Positions 50,377 through 59,549 of a stretch of DNA of 64,000 bases are shown piece by piece. The notes below the pieces were generated by a model that saw only the letters and a list, made by a program, of their open reading frames with translations, ran no database searches and was not told where the DNA came from. Each line of letters starts with the position of its first letter. Position 1 is the stretch's first letter. The translations under genes were made by a program, and so were the position numbers. This DNA comes from Pandoraea vervacti (GTDB lineage Bacteria > Pseudomonadota > Gammaproteobacteria > Burkholderiales > Burkholderiaceae): NCBI RefSeq assembly GCF_000934605.2, contig NZ_CP010897.2, forward strand, positions 3,348,001 to 3,412,000. Direction: 5' to 3'.

Positions 50377-50842
50377 CCGCAAACAATGTCCGTACCGCCT
50401 CCGGCAGCGGCACGGACTTCTCGGCCTTGTAGTTCACCCACACGATCTTCGCACCGCCCTCTGCGACGACGATCTCAGGCGTGTCCGCGCGCCGAAGCTC
50501 GAAACGCGTGTCGACACTGCTGCGCCCCGGTGTGCCAATGAACATGCGGCAGTCGATATCGCCCGGATAGCGCAACTGACGCAGAAACGTCATGTTGGCG
50601 TTGACGATCACGGGGCCCTCTCCCGTCGCACTCTCTTCGGACGCAATATTCAACGTCTCCAGCCATGAAATACGCACCTGCTCCATGTACCGGAAATACA
50701 CGGTGTTATTGACATGACCGAATGCATCCATATCGCCCCAGCGAATGGGCATGCTCATGCGAAACACTTCCTTGAACTCTGACGACACTGCAAATTCCCC
50801 GTGATCAAAATCAGCGCCCTGCCGCGAGGTGGCGGGCGTCAT
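50369..50842 (-). CDS. Acyl-CoA thioesterase, hot-dog fold (YbgC/4HBT class)
   Basis: A 157-residue single hot-dog domain. The active-site helix start is IRWGDMDAFGHVNNTVYFRYMEQVR with the key Asp (GDMD). Such enzymes hydrolyse acyl-CoA or hydroxybenzoyl-CoA thioesters in the cytoplasm. The ATG at 50842 is used because MTPATSRQGAD precedes the domain without excess. A repeat tract touches its 3' end. Confidence 0.87.
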   Translation of the reverse strand: MTPATSRQGADFDHGEFAVSSEFKEVFRMSMPIRWGDMDAFGHVNNTVYFRYMEQVRISWLETLNIASEESATGEGPVIVNANMTFLRQLRYPGDIDCRMFIGTPGRSSVDTRFELRRADTPEIVVAEGGAKIVWVNYKAEKSVPLPEAVRTLFAAQ

Positions 50843-50992
50843 GGGGCTAAAGTGTAGCGCTTCGGATTGACAAACGTGCGGCACACCGCCGTGATTTGCC
50901 CGGAACGGAGGTACTTTCGGAATGACGAGAGAACGCCACCTCGGAGATTTCCGAGGCGGCCGGAAGGGGCCGGATGGCTGGGAAGGAAGGGC

Positions 50993-51040
50993 AACACGAA
51001 GCGAAATACGATGCGCAATACAGCGCGCAACACGGAGCGC
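50993..51040. repeat. 12-bp degenerate tandem repeat, four copies
   Basis: AACACGAAGCGA, AATACGATGCGC, AATACAGCGCGC and AACACGGAGCGC follow one another without gaps in the noncoding stretch between the thioesterase and the TRAP gene. Confidence 0.75.
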
Positions 51041-51109
51041 GAGATAGGGCGAGATCAGACGCGTGACGACACGCCCGGCACGGACCGTGTCAGCACGCCG
51101 CGGGCATCG

Positions 51110-52174
51110 TCACTTGCGCGCGCCAATGGGCTGGGCCTTGCCCGTCATCGCATCGTCCTTCACGGCGGCTTCGGCCTTCTCGACGAGATCGCGTCCCACC
51201 AGCGCCTTCCATTTCGCGTAGACGGGGCGTGTGGCGTCGACAAAGCGCTGACGCTGTTCCGGCGTAAGGCGCGTCACCTTGACGCCACGCGACTCCAGGT
51301 TCTCCCACATGCCCTGCCCTGTGCTGAGCAAATCTTCGCGTGCCAGCGTCACTTCGAAGCGGGCGGCTTCCGTCGCCGCGTCGCGCACGATGTCGCGATC
51401 CTGCGGCGACCAGCTATCCCACACCTGACGGTTGACCACAAACACGATTGGATCGGCCACGTAATCCCAGACCGTGATGTAGCGCTGCCCGGCCGTCTCG
51501 AGCTTCGTGTTGTTGAAAATCGTGATCGGATTTTCCTGGCCGTCGATCTTGCGCGCGCGCAATGCGCGAATCGCCTCGCCCCAGGTCATCTGGGTCGGCA
51601 CAGCCCCCAAGGCGGTGAAGATATCGTTGAAGAGCAATGACCCGACGACACGGAAGCGCAGGCCGCGCATATCCTCGGGCGCACGAATGGCCCGGCGCGA
51701 ATTGCTCAACTGCCGAAAGCCGTTCTCGCCCCAGGCAAGCGGCACGACGCCCTGCTCTTCGACACGGCGAAACAACTCGCGCCCGACGTCGCCTTGCGTG
51801 AGCGCATCGACCGAACGATAGCCGCGTAGAAGGAACGGCAGCGAAAAGACGTTGAACTCGGGAATGGCCGAAGACCAGTTGATCGTCGAGCCGACGGCCA
51901 TATCGATGACACCCTGACGCAACGCCGTGAACTCGCGCGTCTGATCGCCGCCCATGAGTGTGGCGTTCGGATGCAGCCGGATGTTGATGCGCCCGTTCGT
52001 CCGTTCGCGCACCATGTCGGCCCACAGTTGTGTCCCCTTGCCCCACGGCGTGCCCGTATCGGGCACGATCGACAACGTGTATTCGGCCTTGTAAGGTTGC
52101 GCGGCCAGCGGTGGCGCGATTGCGGCGAGGGCAAGCGCGACTCCGACGAGCCCCCGCCAGCCTTGATTACGCAT
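51110..52174 (-). CDS. TRAP transporter substrate-binding protein (DctP family), orphan
   Basis: A 354-residue periplasmic binding protein with signal peptide (GLVGVALALAAIAPPLAAQ, cleavage near residue 25). DctP signatures are ERTNGRINIRLHPNATLMGGDQTREFTALRQGVIDMAVG and the Arg-containing FRVVGS, which usually binds the ligand carboxylate. Ligands are typically C4-dicarboxylates or other organic acids. No DctQ or DctM membrane gene is beside it, which is unusual; it may serve a transporter encoded elsewhere. Confidence 0.9.
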   Translation of the reverse strand: MRNQGWRGLVGVALALAAIAPPLAAQPYKAEYTLSIVPDTGTPWGKGTQLWADMVRERTNGRINIRLHPNATLMGGDQTREFTALRQGVIDMAVGSTINWSSAIPEFNVFSLPFLLRGYRSVDALTQGDVGRELFRRVEEQGVVPLAWGENGFRQLSNSRRAIRAPEDMRGLRFRVVGSLLFNDIFTALGAVPTQMTWGEAIRALRARKIDGQENPITIFNNTKLETAGQRYITVWDYVADPIVFVVNRQVWDSWSPQDRDIVRDAATEAARFEVTLAREDLLSTGQGMWENLESRGVKVTRLTPEQRQRFVDATRPVYAKWKALVGRDLVEKAEAAVKDDAMTGKAQPIGARK

Positions 52175-52381
52175 GTTGTCCTCGAGATGATTCGGGATCC
52201 GACGTCAACCCGACGCCTTGTGTCTTTGTGTAACTCCCGTAAACGTCCCGAAATTATGCGCTCGTCGTCAGTGCGCTGACTGCCTCGGACAATCCCCGAT
52301 TGCCGCATTGCAGCGAGCCTGCCCAACCGGGGCGAATCCCCTGGGTGTCAACCTCGGCCTCAGCCGTCACCCGACGCCGTC

Positions 52382-53158
52382 CTAACCGACGGCCAGACCG
52401 TCGTCGATGGTCATGATCGACCCGTTGATAAAACGGGAATCGTCTGACGCCAGAAGCAGAATCAGCCCATCGAGATCACCCGGTTGGCCCACACGCTGTC
52501 GCGGCAACATCTGAATCAGCTTGCGGCCGGCTTCGGTCTGCCAATGATCGTGATTGATTTCGGTGTCGATGTATCCGGGACAGAGCGCATTCACATTGAT
52601 GTTGAAGCGCCCCCACTCGAGCGCCATGGCGCGGGTCATGTGAATCACTGCCGCCTTGCTCATGCAATAGACGCCGAGCATGGAGATCGCACGCTGCCCG
52701 GCAACGGACGCCACGTTGATGATCCGGTGCTGCCGCTGCGGATCGCCCTTGCTTCGACGGATCATCCGCTTGGCCACTTCCTGCGCGACGAAAAAGGCGC
52801 CGCGCGTGTTCGTGTCGACGACGTAGTCGAAGTCCTGAGGTGTCACGTCGACAAGCTTTTGCTGTGTCGATACGCCCGAGTTGTTGATGAGAATGTCGAT
52901 GGCGCCGGCCTCGGTTTCCGCATGGGCGACACCGGCGCGAATGCTGTCGTAATCGGTAACATCGAGCGGCACGACGTGTGCGGCCCCACCCTGCGATTCG
53001 ATTTCCGCGCGCAACTCCTTGAGCCGCTCCACCCGGCGGCTGGCCAGCACCACCTTGGCCCCCGCCTGCGCCAGCACCTTGGCGAACTGCATGCCGAGCC
53101 CGCTCGACGCGCCCGTGACCATCGCGACCTTGCCTTCCAGATTCAGCGAACGCCCCAT
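52382..53158 (-). CDS. SDR-family oxidoreductase
   Basis: A 258-residue short-chain dehydrogenase with TGASSGLG (residues 15-22), INNSG and the triad S151, Y164, K168 (YCMSK). The Arg pair in LASRRVERL after the second strand suggests NADP preference. Closest in style to beta-ketoacyl or 3-hydroxyacyl reductases of beta-oxidation-type clusters. The ATG at 53158 follows GGAGGGAG. It is divergent from ETF-ubiquinone oxidoreductase, which supports a role in acyl-CoA metabolism. Confidence 0.88.
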   Translation of the reverse strand: MGRSLNLEGKVAMVTGASSGLGMQFAKVLAQAGAKVVLASRRVERLKELRAEIESQGGAAHVVPLDVTDYDSIRAGVAHAETEAGAIDILINNSGVSTQQKLVDVTPQDFDYVVDTNTRGAFFVAQEVAKRMIRRSKGDPQRQHRIINVASVAGQRAISMLGVYCMSKAAVIHMTRAMALEWGRFNINVNALCPGYIDTEINHDHWQTEAGRKLIQMLPRQRVGQPGDLDGLILLLASDDSRFINGSIMTIDDGLAVG

Positions 53159-53336
53159 CTTCTTCTCCCTCCGGCCCGAACCAGCATTGGACGACGGCGA
53201 CACTCGAGAGGCCGCCGCTAGAGCTACCTACCTACCAAACCGAACGATCGTGCTATTAATATGCGGTTGCGAGGTGTTCCCCATTCCCGGAAAATGGCCG
53301 CACCCACGAATTCTAACGTTTATAACAGGAGCATCA

Positions 53337-55007
53337 ATGGATCCCAAGCTGCTTGAGCAGTACGGCCCGAGGGAGTCGATGGAATATGACGTCGTCATCG
53401 TTGGCGGCGGTCCGGCCGGCCTGTCCACGGCTATCCGTTTGAAGCAATGTGCACAGGAAGCAGGCAAGGACATTTCCGTTTGTGTGTTGGAAAAGGGCTC
53501 GGAAATCGGCGCCCATATCCTCTCCGGCGCCGTCATGGATCCGCAGGCGCTCACCGAACTCATCCCTGACTGGAAGGAACGCGGCGCCCCCCTCGACACG
53601 CCCGTGGTCGAAGACCGTTTCCTGTTCCTGAGCGAGAATGGCGCGACCGCCACGCCGTCGTGGCTGCTGCCCGCCTGCTTCCAGAACCATGGCAATTACG
53701 TCATCAGCCTGGGCAACGTCGTACGTTGGCTCGGCCAGCAGGCCGAAGCACTGGGCGTCGAGATTTTTCCTGGCTTCCCGGCAGCCGAAGTGCTTTACGA
53801 CGAGAACGGCGCCGTCATGGGCGTGGCCACTGGCAACATGGGCGTGGGCAAGGACGGCGAGCCGACCGAGAATTTCCAGCTCGGCATGGAGCTGCACGCC
53901 AAGTACACGATCTTCTCGGAAGGCGCGCGCGGCAGTCTCGGTCGCCAGTTGATGCGCAAGTTCAACCTCGACGAAGGTCGCGACCCGCAGGCTTATGGCC
54001 TGGGCATCAAGGAATTGTGGGAAATCGACCCGGCCAAACACAAGGAAGGTCTCGTGATCCACACGGCCGGCTGGCCGCTCGACGCGAACACCTATGGCGG
54101 CTCATTCCTCTACCATCTGCCGAACCATCAGGTCGCCGTGGGCTTTATCGTCGGTCTCGACTACGGCAACCCGTATCTGTCGCCGTTCGAAGAATTCCAG
54201 CGCTACAAGACGCACCCGTCGATTCGTCATTTCCTCGAAGGCGGCAAGCGCATTTCCTACGGCGCACGCGCCATCACCGCCGGCGGCTTGCTCGCCTTGC
54301 CGAAGCTGGTCTTCAAGGGCGGCGCGCTTGTCGGTTGCGAAGCCGGCTTCCTCAACGTCAGTCGTATCAAGGGCAGCCACGCGGCGATCAAGAGCGGCAT
54401 GATGGCCGCCGATGCCGCATTCGACGCTCTCATCGCCGAGCGTCAGCGCGACGAACTCACCGCCTACCCCGCCGCTTTCGAACAGTCCTGGTTGCATGAG
54501 GAACTGAACAAGGCTCGCAACTTCAAGCAATGGTTCAAGAAGGGGCTGACGATCGCGACGCTGATGACCGGTATCGAGCAGAAGTTGCTCGGCGGCAAGA
54601 TGCCGTGGACGATCCATCGCAAGAAGGCCGACCACGAGTGCCTGCTCCCGGCGGCACAATGCCAGCCGATCGTCTATCCGAAGCCGGATGGCAAGCTCAC
54701 GTTCGATCGTCTGTCGTCGGTGTTCATCTCCAACACCAACCACGAAGAGAACCAGCCCGCGCACTTAACGCTCAAGGATGCGAGCGTTCCTGTCGGTATC
54801 AATCTGAGCGAATACGCCGGTCCGGAACAGCGCTACTGCCCGGCGGGGGTGTACGAGTTCGTGAAGAACGACGACGACTCGGAACGCCTGCAGATCAACG
54901 CGCAGAATTGCGTGCACTGCAAGACGTGCGACATCAAGGACCCCACGCAGAACATCGTGTGGGTCACGCCGGAAGGTGGCGGCGGACCGAACTATCCGAA
55001 TATGTAA
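53337..55007 (+). CDS. Electron transfer flavoprotein-ubiquinone oxidoreductase
   Basis: A 556-residue membrane-associated flavoprotein that takes electrons from ETF (fed by acyl-CoA and other dehydrogenases) and reduces ubiquinone. FAD motif VVIVGGGPAGLSTAIRL (residues 19-35); [4Fe-4S] ligands C501, C525, C528 and C531 (NCVHCKTCDI). The ubiquinone and membrane segment GGSFLYHLPNHQVAVGFIVGLDYGNPYLSPFEEFQRYK is family-typical. AGGAG precedes the ATG at 53337. It is a single gene with a terminator. Confidence 0.97.
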   Translation: MDPKLLEQYGPRESMEYDVVIVGGGPAGLSTAIRLKQCAQEAGKDISVCVLEKGSEIGAHILSGAVMDPQALTELIPDWKERGAPLDTPVVEDRFLFLSENGATATPSWLLPACFQNHGNYVISLGNVVRWLGQQAEALGVEIFPGFPAAEVLYDENGAVMGVATGNMGVGKDGEPTENFQLGMELHAKYTIFSEGARGSLGRQLMRKFNLDEGRDPQAYGLGIKELWEIDPAKHKEGLVIHTAGWPLDANTYGGSFLYHLPNHQVAVGFIVGLDYGNPYLSPFEEFQRYKTHPSIRHFLEGGKRISYGARAITAGGLLALPKLVFKGGALVGCEAGFLNVSRIKGSHAAIKSGMMAADAAFDALIAERQRDELTAYPAAFEQSWLHEELNKARNFKQWFKKGLTIATLMTGIEQKLLGGKMPWTIHRKKADHECLLPAAQCQPIVYPKPDGKLTFDRLSSVFISNTNHEENQPAHLTLKDASVPVGINLSEYAGPEQRYCPAGVYEFVKNDDDSERLQINAQNCVHCKTCDIKDPTQNIVWVTPEGGGGPNYPNM

Positions 55008-55017
55008 TGTTGTACAG

Positions 55018-55044
55018 CCGCCGGTACGCCCGGCGGTTTTTGTT
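55018..55044 (+). terminator. Terminator of the ETF-QO gene
   Basis: CCGCCG/CGGCGG (55018-55023 and 55031-55036) is followed by TTTTTGTTTG on the plus strand, directly after the ETF-QO stop. Confidence 0.85.
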
Positions 55045-55111
55045 TGGGCGACTTGCCCGCGATGTGTGTGTCGAATCCCCTTCGAATCCACGCCGAAAGC
55101 AAGGAGGCATG

Positions 55112-55438
55112 ATGTCGAAAGTCACCAAAGGAATGCCGCGAGCATGGCTCGCAGGCGCACTTGCAGGCGCGCTTGCTTTTGCAGGTGGCGCCGCACAGGC
55201 GAAGACGGTGAGCTACCTGTGCGATAACAAGCACGTCGCCGTGGTCGTCTACGACGATCACAACCTCGGCGGCGACGTGACGCTCTATTGGATGGGCAAA
55301 CGCGAGGTGCTCAAACCCGCCCGCGCAGCGAGCGGCGAAAAGCACGTCGGACGAACGCTCATCTGGTGGAGCAAAGGCTCCGAAGGCACGCTATCCACGG
55401 CCAAGGGCGAACAACCCATCACGCAATGCCGCGAGTGA
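55112..55438 (+). CDS. MliC-family lysozyme inhibitor, periplasmic
   Basis: A 108-residue protein with a signal peptide (residues 1-30, LAGALAGALAFAGGAAQA). The mature part fits MliC/PliC: YLCDNKHVAVVVYDD, a GEKHVGRTLIWWSKG region equal to the family's SASGxRY...WxKG inhibitory patch, and a closing Cys (QCRE) for the disulfide. It lacks a lipobox, so a soluble periplasmic form that blocks C-type lysozyme is inferred. AAGGAGG precedes ATG-ATG; the second ATG has the better spacing. Confidence 0.8.
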   Translation: MSKVTKGMPRAWLAGALAGALAFAGGAAQAKTVSYLCDNKHVAVVVYDDHNLGGDVTLYWMGKREVLKPARAASGEKHVGRTLIWWSKGSEGTLSTAKGEQPITQCRE

Positions 55439-55460
55439 AGCCCGCGAACAACCGGACATG

Positions 55461-55494
55461 AAAAACGCCAGACAGTCGCTGTCTGGCGTTTTGC
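55461..55494. terminator. Bidirectional terminator between MliC and aroC
   Basis: AACGCCAGACAG/CTGTCTGGCGTT (55464-55475 and 55479-55490, loop TCG) has T-rich sequence on the plus side and A-rich on the minus side. It serves both convergent genes. Confidence 0.9.
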
Positions 55495-55536
55495 CTTGAC
55501 GCTTGGTGTTGGCCCACGAACGTCGGCCCGGCGCAG

Positions 55537-56640
55537 TCACTCCGGCGCGCGCCCCGGAATCACCGGCGTCGTCACTTGAACGTCGCCACATTGGGCACGG
55601 TGACGCAACGCATGGTCGATCAGCACGAGCGCCAGCAGCGACTCGGCAATTGGCGTCGCACGAATGCCCACGCAAGGATCGTGACGACCAAATGTTTCCA
55701 CCGTCGCCGGTTGCCCCGTCACGTCGATCGACTGACGCGGCGTACGAATGCTCGACGTCGGCTTGATGGCGATCGCGACGTCGATGTCCTGGCCGGTCGA
55801 AATGCCGCCGAGGATACCGCCCGCGTTATTGCCGATGAAGCCTTGCGGCGTCAGTTCGTCACCATGCTCGGATCCCTTTTGCGTCACGCTGCGAAATCCG
55901 GCGCCGATCTCGACGCCCTTGACTGCATTGAGCCCCATCATGGCGTGGGCAATATCGGCATCCAGCCGGTCGAACAGCGGCTCCCCCAGGCCGACCGGAA
56001 CACCGGTCGCGATCACGCGGAGCTTCGCGCCGACGGAATCGCCGGCTTTGCGCAGGTCGTCCATGTAGGTTTCCAACTGCGGCACAACTTCCGCGTTCGC
56101 CGCGAAAAACGGGTTCTGCGACACCTGCGACCAATCGGTTTGCGGAATCTCAATGTCCCCGAGTTGCGTCATGCAGCCGCGAATCTGGACACCGTAGCGC
56201 TCGGCCAGCCACTTTTTCGCGACCGCCCCGGCCGCCACGACCGGCGCCGTGAGGCGTGCCGACGAACGGCCACCGCCACGATAATCGCGCACGCCGTATT
56301 TCTGCAGGTAAGTGTAGTCGGCATGGCCCGGGCGGAACGTCTGGACGATATTGCCGTAATCCTTGCTGCGCTGATCAGTATTGCGGATGAGCAGCGCGAT
56401 GGGCGTGCCTGTCGTCACGCCCTCGAACACCCCGGACAGAATCTCGACGGCGTCCGGTTCGTTACGCTGCGTGACGTGACGCGACGTGCCAGGACGGCGG
56501 CGATCCAGTTCGACCTGAATGTCGGCTTCCGTAAGCGCCATTCCCGGCGGGCATCCATCGATCACGCAGCCGATGGCCGGTCCATGCGATTCGCCGAAAG
56601 TGGTGACGGTAAACAGGGTTCCAAGCGTATTGCCAGACAT
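55537..56640 (-). CDS. aroC: Chorismate synthase
   Basis: A 367-residue FMN-dependent enzyme that converts EPSP to chorismate, the last common step of aromatic amino-acid synthesis. Family signatures are GESHGPAIGCVIDGCPPG near the N-terminus, GGGRSSAR and the FHPPRQSID-like RTPRQSIDVTG. It ends about 45 bases before the bidirectional terminator and lies after the MFS-PlsC gene in the same direction. Confidence 0.97.
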   Translation of the reverse strand: MSGNTLGTLFTVTTFGESHGPAIGCVIDGCPPGMALTEADIQVELDRRRPGTSRHVTQRNEPDAVEILSGVFEGVTTGTPIALLIRNTDQRSKDYGNIVQTFRPGHADYTYLQKYGVRDYRGGGRSSARLTAPVVAAGAVAKKWLAERYGVQIRGCMTQLGDIEIPQTDWSQVSQNPFFAANAEVVPQLETYMDDLRKAGDSVGAKLRVIATGVPVGLGEPLFDRLDADIAHAMMGLNAVKGVEIGAGFRSVTQKGSEHGDELTPQGFIGNNAGGILGGISTGQDIDVAIAIKPTSSIRTPRQSIDVTGQPATVETFGRHDPCVGIRATPIAESLLALVLIDHALRHRAQCGDVQVTTPVIPGRAPE

Positions 56641-56675
56641 ACGGGATCAGAGTGGGGTGTGACGGAAAGTGACCA

Positions 56676-58595
56676 TTATACCGGCCAGGGGCCGCGAAGC
56701 TTGAGCACCTTGTCGCGCAGCGACTCCGGCGTGGCCAGGGCTGGCGCGACCGGTTCTCCGATCACCAGTTCGAGCCGATTCAGGATGCCGCGCTTGAACG
56801 GGCGGGTCATCGCCGCCCCGCCATGTCGCGAGAAAAAGCTTCCCCATAGCCCGCGCAACGCCATCGGCACCACCGGCACCGGCGAACGCTCGATAATGCG
56901 TTGCACGCCTTGCCGGAACGCTTGCAACTCGCCTGAGGCGGTCAGTTTGCCCTCCGGAAAGATGCAAACCACTTCGCCCGCATCGAGCGCCTTGGCAATT
57001 TGTTCGTAAGCGCGCGCCAGACCCGCCGCGTCCTCGCGGGCGGGCGCAATGGGAATGGCCCCAACGGTACGGAAGAACCAGGACAGCACCGGGATTTGGA
57101 AAATCCGCTGGTCCATCACGAAGCGAACCGGCCGCCGAATCGATGCACCGATCACCACCGCATCGGCAAAGCTCACGTGATTGCACACCAGCACGCACGG
57201 CCCCTCGCCGGGAATCTGATCTGCCCCCTTGACGTCGATCCGGTAGACAGTGTGAAGCATCAGCCACATCACGAACCGAATCAGGAACTCGGGCAGCAGC
57301 GTGTACAGATAAACTGCGACCAGCGCATTCAGAATTCCGGTCACGAGATACAACTGATCGATGGTAAGTCCCGCTTTGGTGAGCACCATCGCCATGAGCG
57401 CGGACACGACCATGAACAGCGCGTTAAGAATATTGTTGGCCGCAATGATGCGCGCACGATGCGACGACTTGCTGCGGCTCTGGATCAAGGCATACAACGG
57501 CACGCTGTAGAATCCGCCGAACATGGCCAGCAGAAACAGATCCGCCAGAATGCGCCAGTGTCCCGGCTGCGCGATGAACTGCCCGACGCTTTGCAACGCG
57601 GGGCCGCCAACCCCGCCCCGGCTCGCAAAATACAGGTCGACGGCGAACACGGTCATGCCGATCGACCCGAACGGCACCAGCCCGATTTCCACCTTGCCCC
57701 CCGACAGACGCTCACATAGCAGCGCCCCGGCGCCGATGCCCACCGAAAACATGGCAAGCAGCAGCGTGACGACATCCGGGTTCGCGCCGAGCACGTCTCG
57801 CGCAAAATTGAAAAATGAGGCGAGGAAAGTCGCACCGAGAAACCAGAGCCACGAGATACCGAGCAGACTCTGAAATACCGCACGGTCGGTCCGTGCAATG
57901 CGCAGATTCCTCCACGTCTCGGTGAACGGATTCCAGTTGATTCGCAGATCCGGTTGCGCCGCTGGCGTTTGCGGCACCCACGTCGCCACGAGTCGTCCCA
58001 GCACGGCCAGCGCTACGCAGACACCTCCGATCCAGGGCAATGCGCCGCCACCGTGCGCTGCCATCTCGCCTCCGATGATCGTGCCGACGAGGATCGCGAC
58101 AAAGGTGCCCATCTCCACGAGCCCATTGCCGCCCACCAACTCATGGTTAGCGAGATGCTGAGGCAGGTAGGCGTACTTCACCGGCCCGAACAGCGTCGAA
58201 TGCAGCCCCATGAGGAAGGTGCAGAGGTAAAGCAGTGGCGCGCTCGTCCAGACGAACCCGCCCGCACCGACCACCATGATGGCGATCTCGAGCGTTTTGA
58301 CGAATCGGATCAGGCGCGCCTTGTCCCACTTGTCGGCGATCTGACCGCTCGTTGCGGAAAACAGCAGGAACGGCGCAATGAATATGGCGGAGATGAGGAA
58401 CGCCGCAGTCTTGCCATCGACGTCCTGAAACAACGATGCGTGGTAGGTGACCAGCGAAGTGAACGCAATCTTGAACACGTTGTCGTTCATCGCGCCCAGG
58501 AACTGCGTCCAGAAGAACGGTGCGAACCGGCGTTCCCTCAGCAGTCGTGATTGATGGCCGTCGCCGCGAGCCTCGCGCTGACTGGCCTCGCTCAC
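56676..58595 (-). CDS. MFS transporter-acyltransferase (PlsC) fusion, lysophospholipid remodelling
   Basis: A 639-residue fusion. Residues 1-420 form an MFS transporter of LplT type with about 12 membrane helices (RRFAPFFWTQFLGAMNDNVFKIAF). Residues 440-630 are a PlsC/LPLAT acyltransferase: CNHVSFADA is the catalytic HxxxxD block and IFPEGKLTASG the second. In E. coli the flippase LplT and the acyltransferase Aas are separate but adjacent proteins; the fusion would bring in lysophospholipids and reacylate them at the inner membrane. An AMP-ligase domain (present in Aas) is absent. It starts four bases inside the end of the CBS gene. Confidence 0.92.
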   Translation of the reverse strand: MSEASQREARGDGHQSRLLRERRFAPFFWTQFLGAMNDNVFKIAFTSLVTYHASLFQDVDGKTAAFLISAIFIAPFLLFSATSGQIADKWDKARLIRFVKTLEIAIMVVGAGGFVWTSAPLLYLCTFLMGLHSTLFGPVKYAYLPQHLANHELVGGNGLVEMGTFVAILVGTIIGGEMAAHGGGALPWIGGVCVALAVLGRLVATWVPQTPAAQPDLRINWNPFTETWRNLRIARTDRAVFQSLLGISWLWFLGATFLASFFNFARDVLGANPDVVTLLLAMFSVGIGAGALLCERLSGGKVEIGLVPFGSIGMTVFAVDLYFASRGGVGGPALQSVGQFIAQPGHWRILADLFLLAMFGGFYSVPLYALIQSRSKSSHRARIIAANNILNALFMVVSALMAMVLTKAGLTIDQLYLVTGILNALVAVYLYTLLPEFLIRFVMWLMLHTVYRIDVKGADQIPGEGPCVLVCNHVSFADAVVIGASIRRPVRFVMDQRIFQIPVLSWFFRTVGAIPIAPAREDAAGLARAYEQIAKALDAGEVVCIFPEGKLTASGELQAFRQGVQRIIERSPVPVVPMALRGLWGSFFSRHGGAAMTRPFKRGILNRLELVIGEPVAPALATPESLRDKVLKLRGPWPV

Positions 58596-59047
58596 TTTGC
58601 GTTTTCCGCTTCCTCGGCCGGCCAGTCGCGAATGTAGGCCTTGAGCATGCGGTTCTCGAAGGATTGTTCTTCGACAACGGCGCGGGCCACATCGTAGAAG
58701 GAAATCACGCCCATGAGCGTGCGGCTCTCCATGACCGGCAAATAACGTGCGTGACGCTCGAGCATCATGCGACGCACTTCGTTGACGTCGGTCTCGGGTG
58801 TGCAGGTAAGCGGATGGTCGTCCATGATCTTGCGAATCGTGGACGTGCCGACCGTGCCGCCGTTCTTGCTGATCGTATTGATGATTTCGCGGAACGTGAG
58901 CATGCCCACGAGGTCGCCGTACTCCATCACGACGAGTGAACCGATGTCGTGCTCGGCCATCGTGTCGACGGCATCGGCCAGCGAAGTTTCCGGGGTGACG
59001 GTGAAAAGGGTGTTGCCCTTCACTTTCAGGATGTCAGACACACGCAT
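58592..59047 (-). CDS. CBS-domain protein
   Basis: A 151-residue protein with two CBS motifs (residues 1-60 and 70-135: DILKVKGNTLFTVTPETSLADAVDTMAEHDIGSLVVMEYGDLVGMLTFREI, and the second with HARYLPVMESRTLMGVISFYDVARAV), a fold that binds adenine nucleotides and regulates partners. GAGGAG precedes the ATG. It overlaps the MFS-PlsC gene by four bases (ATGA), so it may regulate that fusion or merely share its message. Confidence 0.92.
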   Translation of the reverse strand: MRVSDILKVKGNTLFTVTPETSLADAVDTMAEHDIGSLVVMEYGDLVGMLTFREIINTISKNGGTVGTSTIRKIMDDHPLTCTPETDVNEVRRMMLERHARYLPVMESRTLMGVISFYDVARAVVEEQSFENRMLKAYIRDWPAEEAENAK

Positions 59048-59549
59048 GGCACACACTCCTCTTTGTGTTGCTCGGGCGAACGTAGCGGAACGCTGCCGCC
59101 GAACGCCGCCGAATGCCGCCGGACTTCGGCTTGCGAGACGGAACGCCAACGCGTACGCCCGCTGTCTCCGCGTCAAATGGCGATTGGAACCTGTTCGATG
59201 GATGCTATCGGAAAGCGTCCGAAAAGGAAAGGCGAACGGCGCCCGCATGACCGTGCGATGCGGGTTTTCGGCCGATTCTGCGCGTGGCGTCAGACAACGC
59301 CTTATCCCGGACATCGGACAACACCGCAATTTCCCTGACGAACCTCACAAAGCCTGCCGTCCCGCCCAAGGGTGGTGCTAGGATTGCCGTATACGTAAAG
59401 TCTGCGCCGTGCATTAGCCGGGCAGGCCGGATCGGCGTCGCTCACCTGCCCACTGCGCGCTTGTCGCGCGCCGCCAGGGGGATGTTGTCTGCCGATCGTG
59501 CGCCCGTCGTTCGGATCCACTTCACACTCTCAGCGAGGCCCTCTCCGAC
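59048..59549. other. Intergenic region upstream of metY
   Basis: No gene is supported in 502 bases. The left end is the promoter side of the CBS gene and contains GCC-rich near-repeats (59100-59125). The right part is the metY leader. I looked for a SAM or cobalamin riboswitch there and could not support one. Confidence 0.5.

Noticed and set aside
59340..59549. SAM or other methionine riboswitch before metY
   Set aside because: I could not find the conserved cores of SAM-I, SAM-II or SAH switches by eye. A covariance-model search would be needed.
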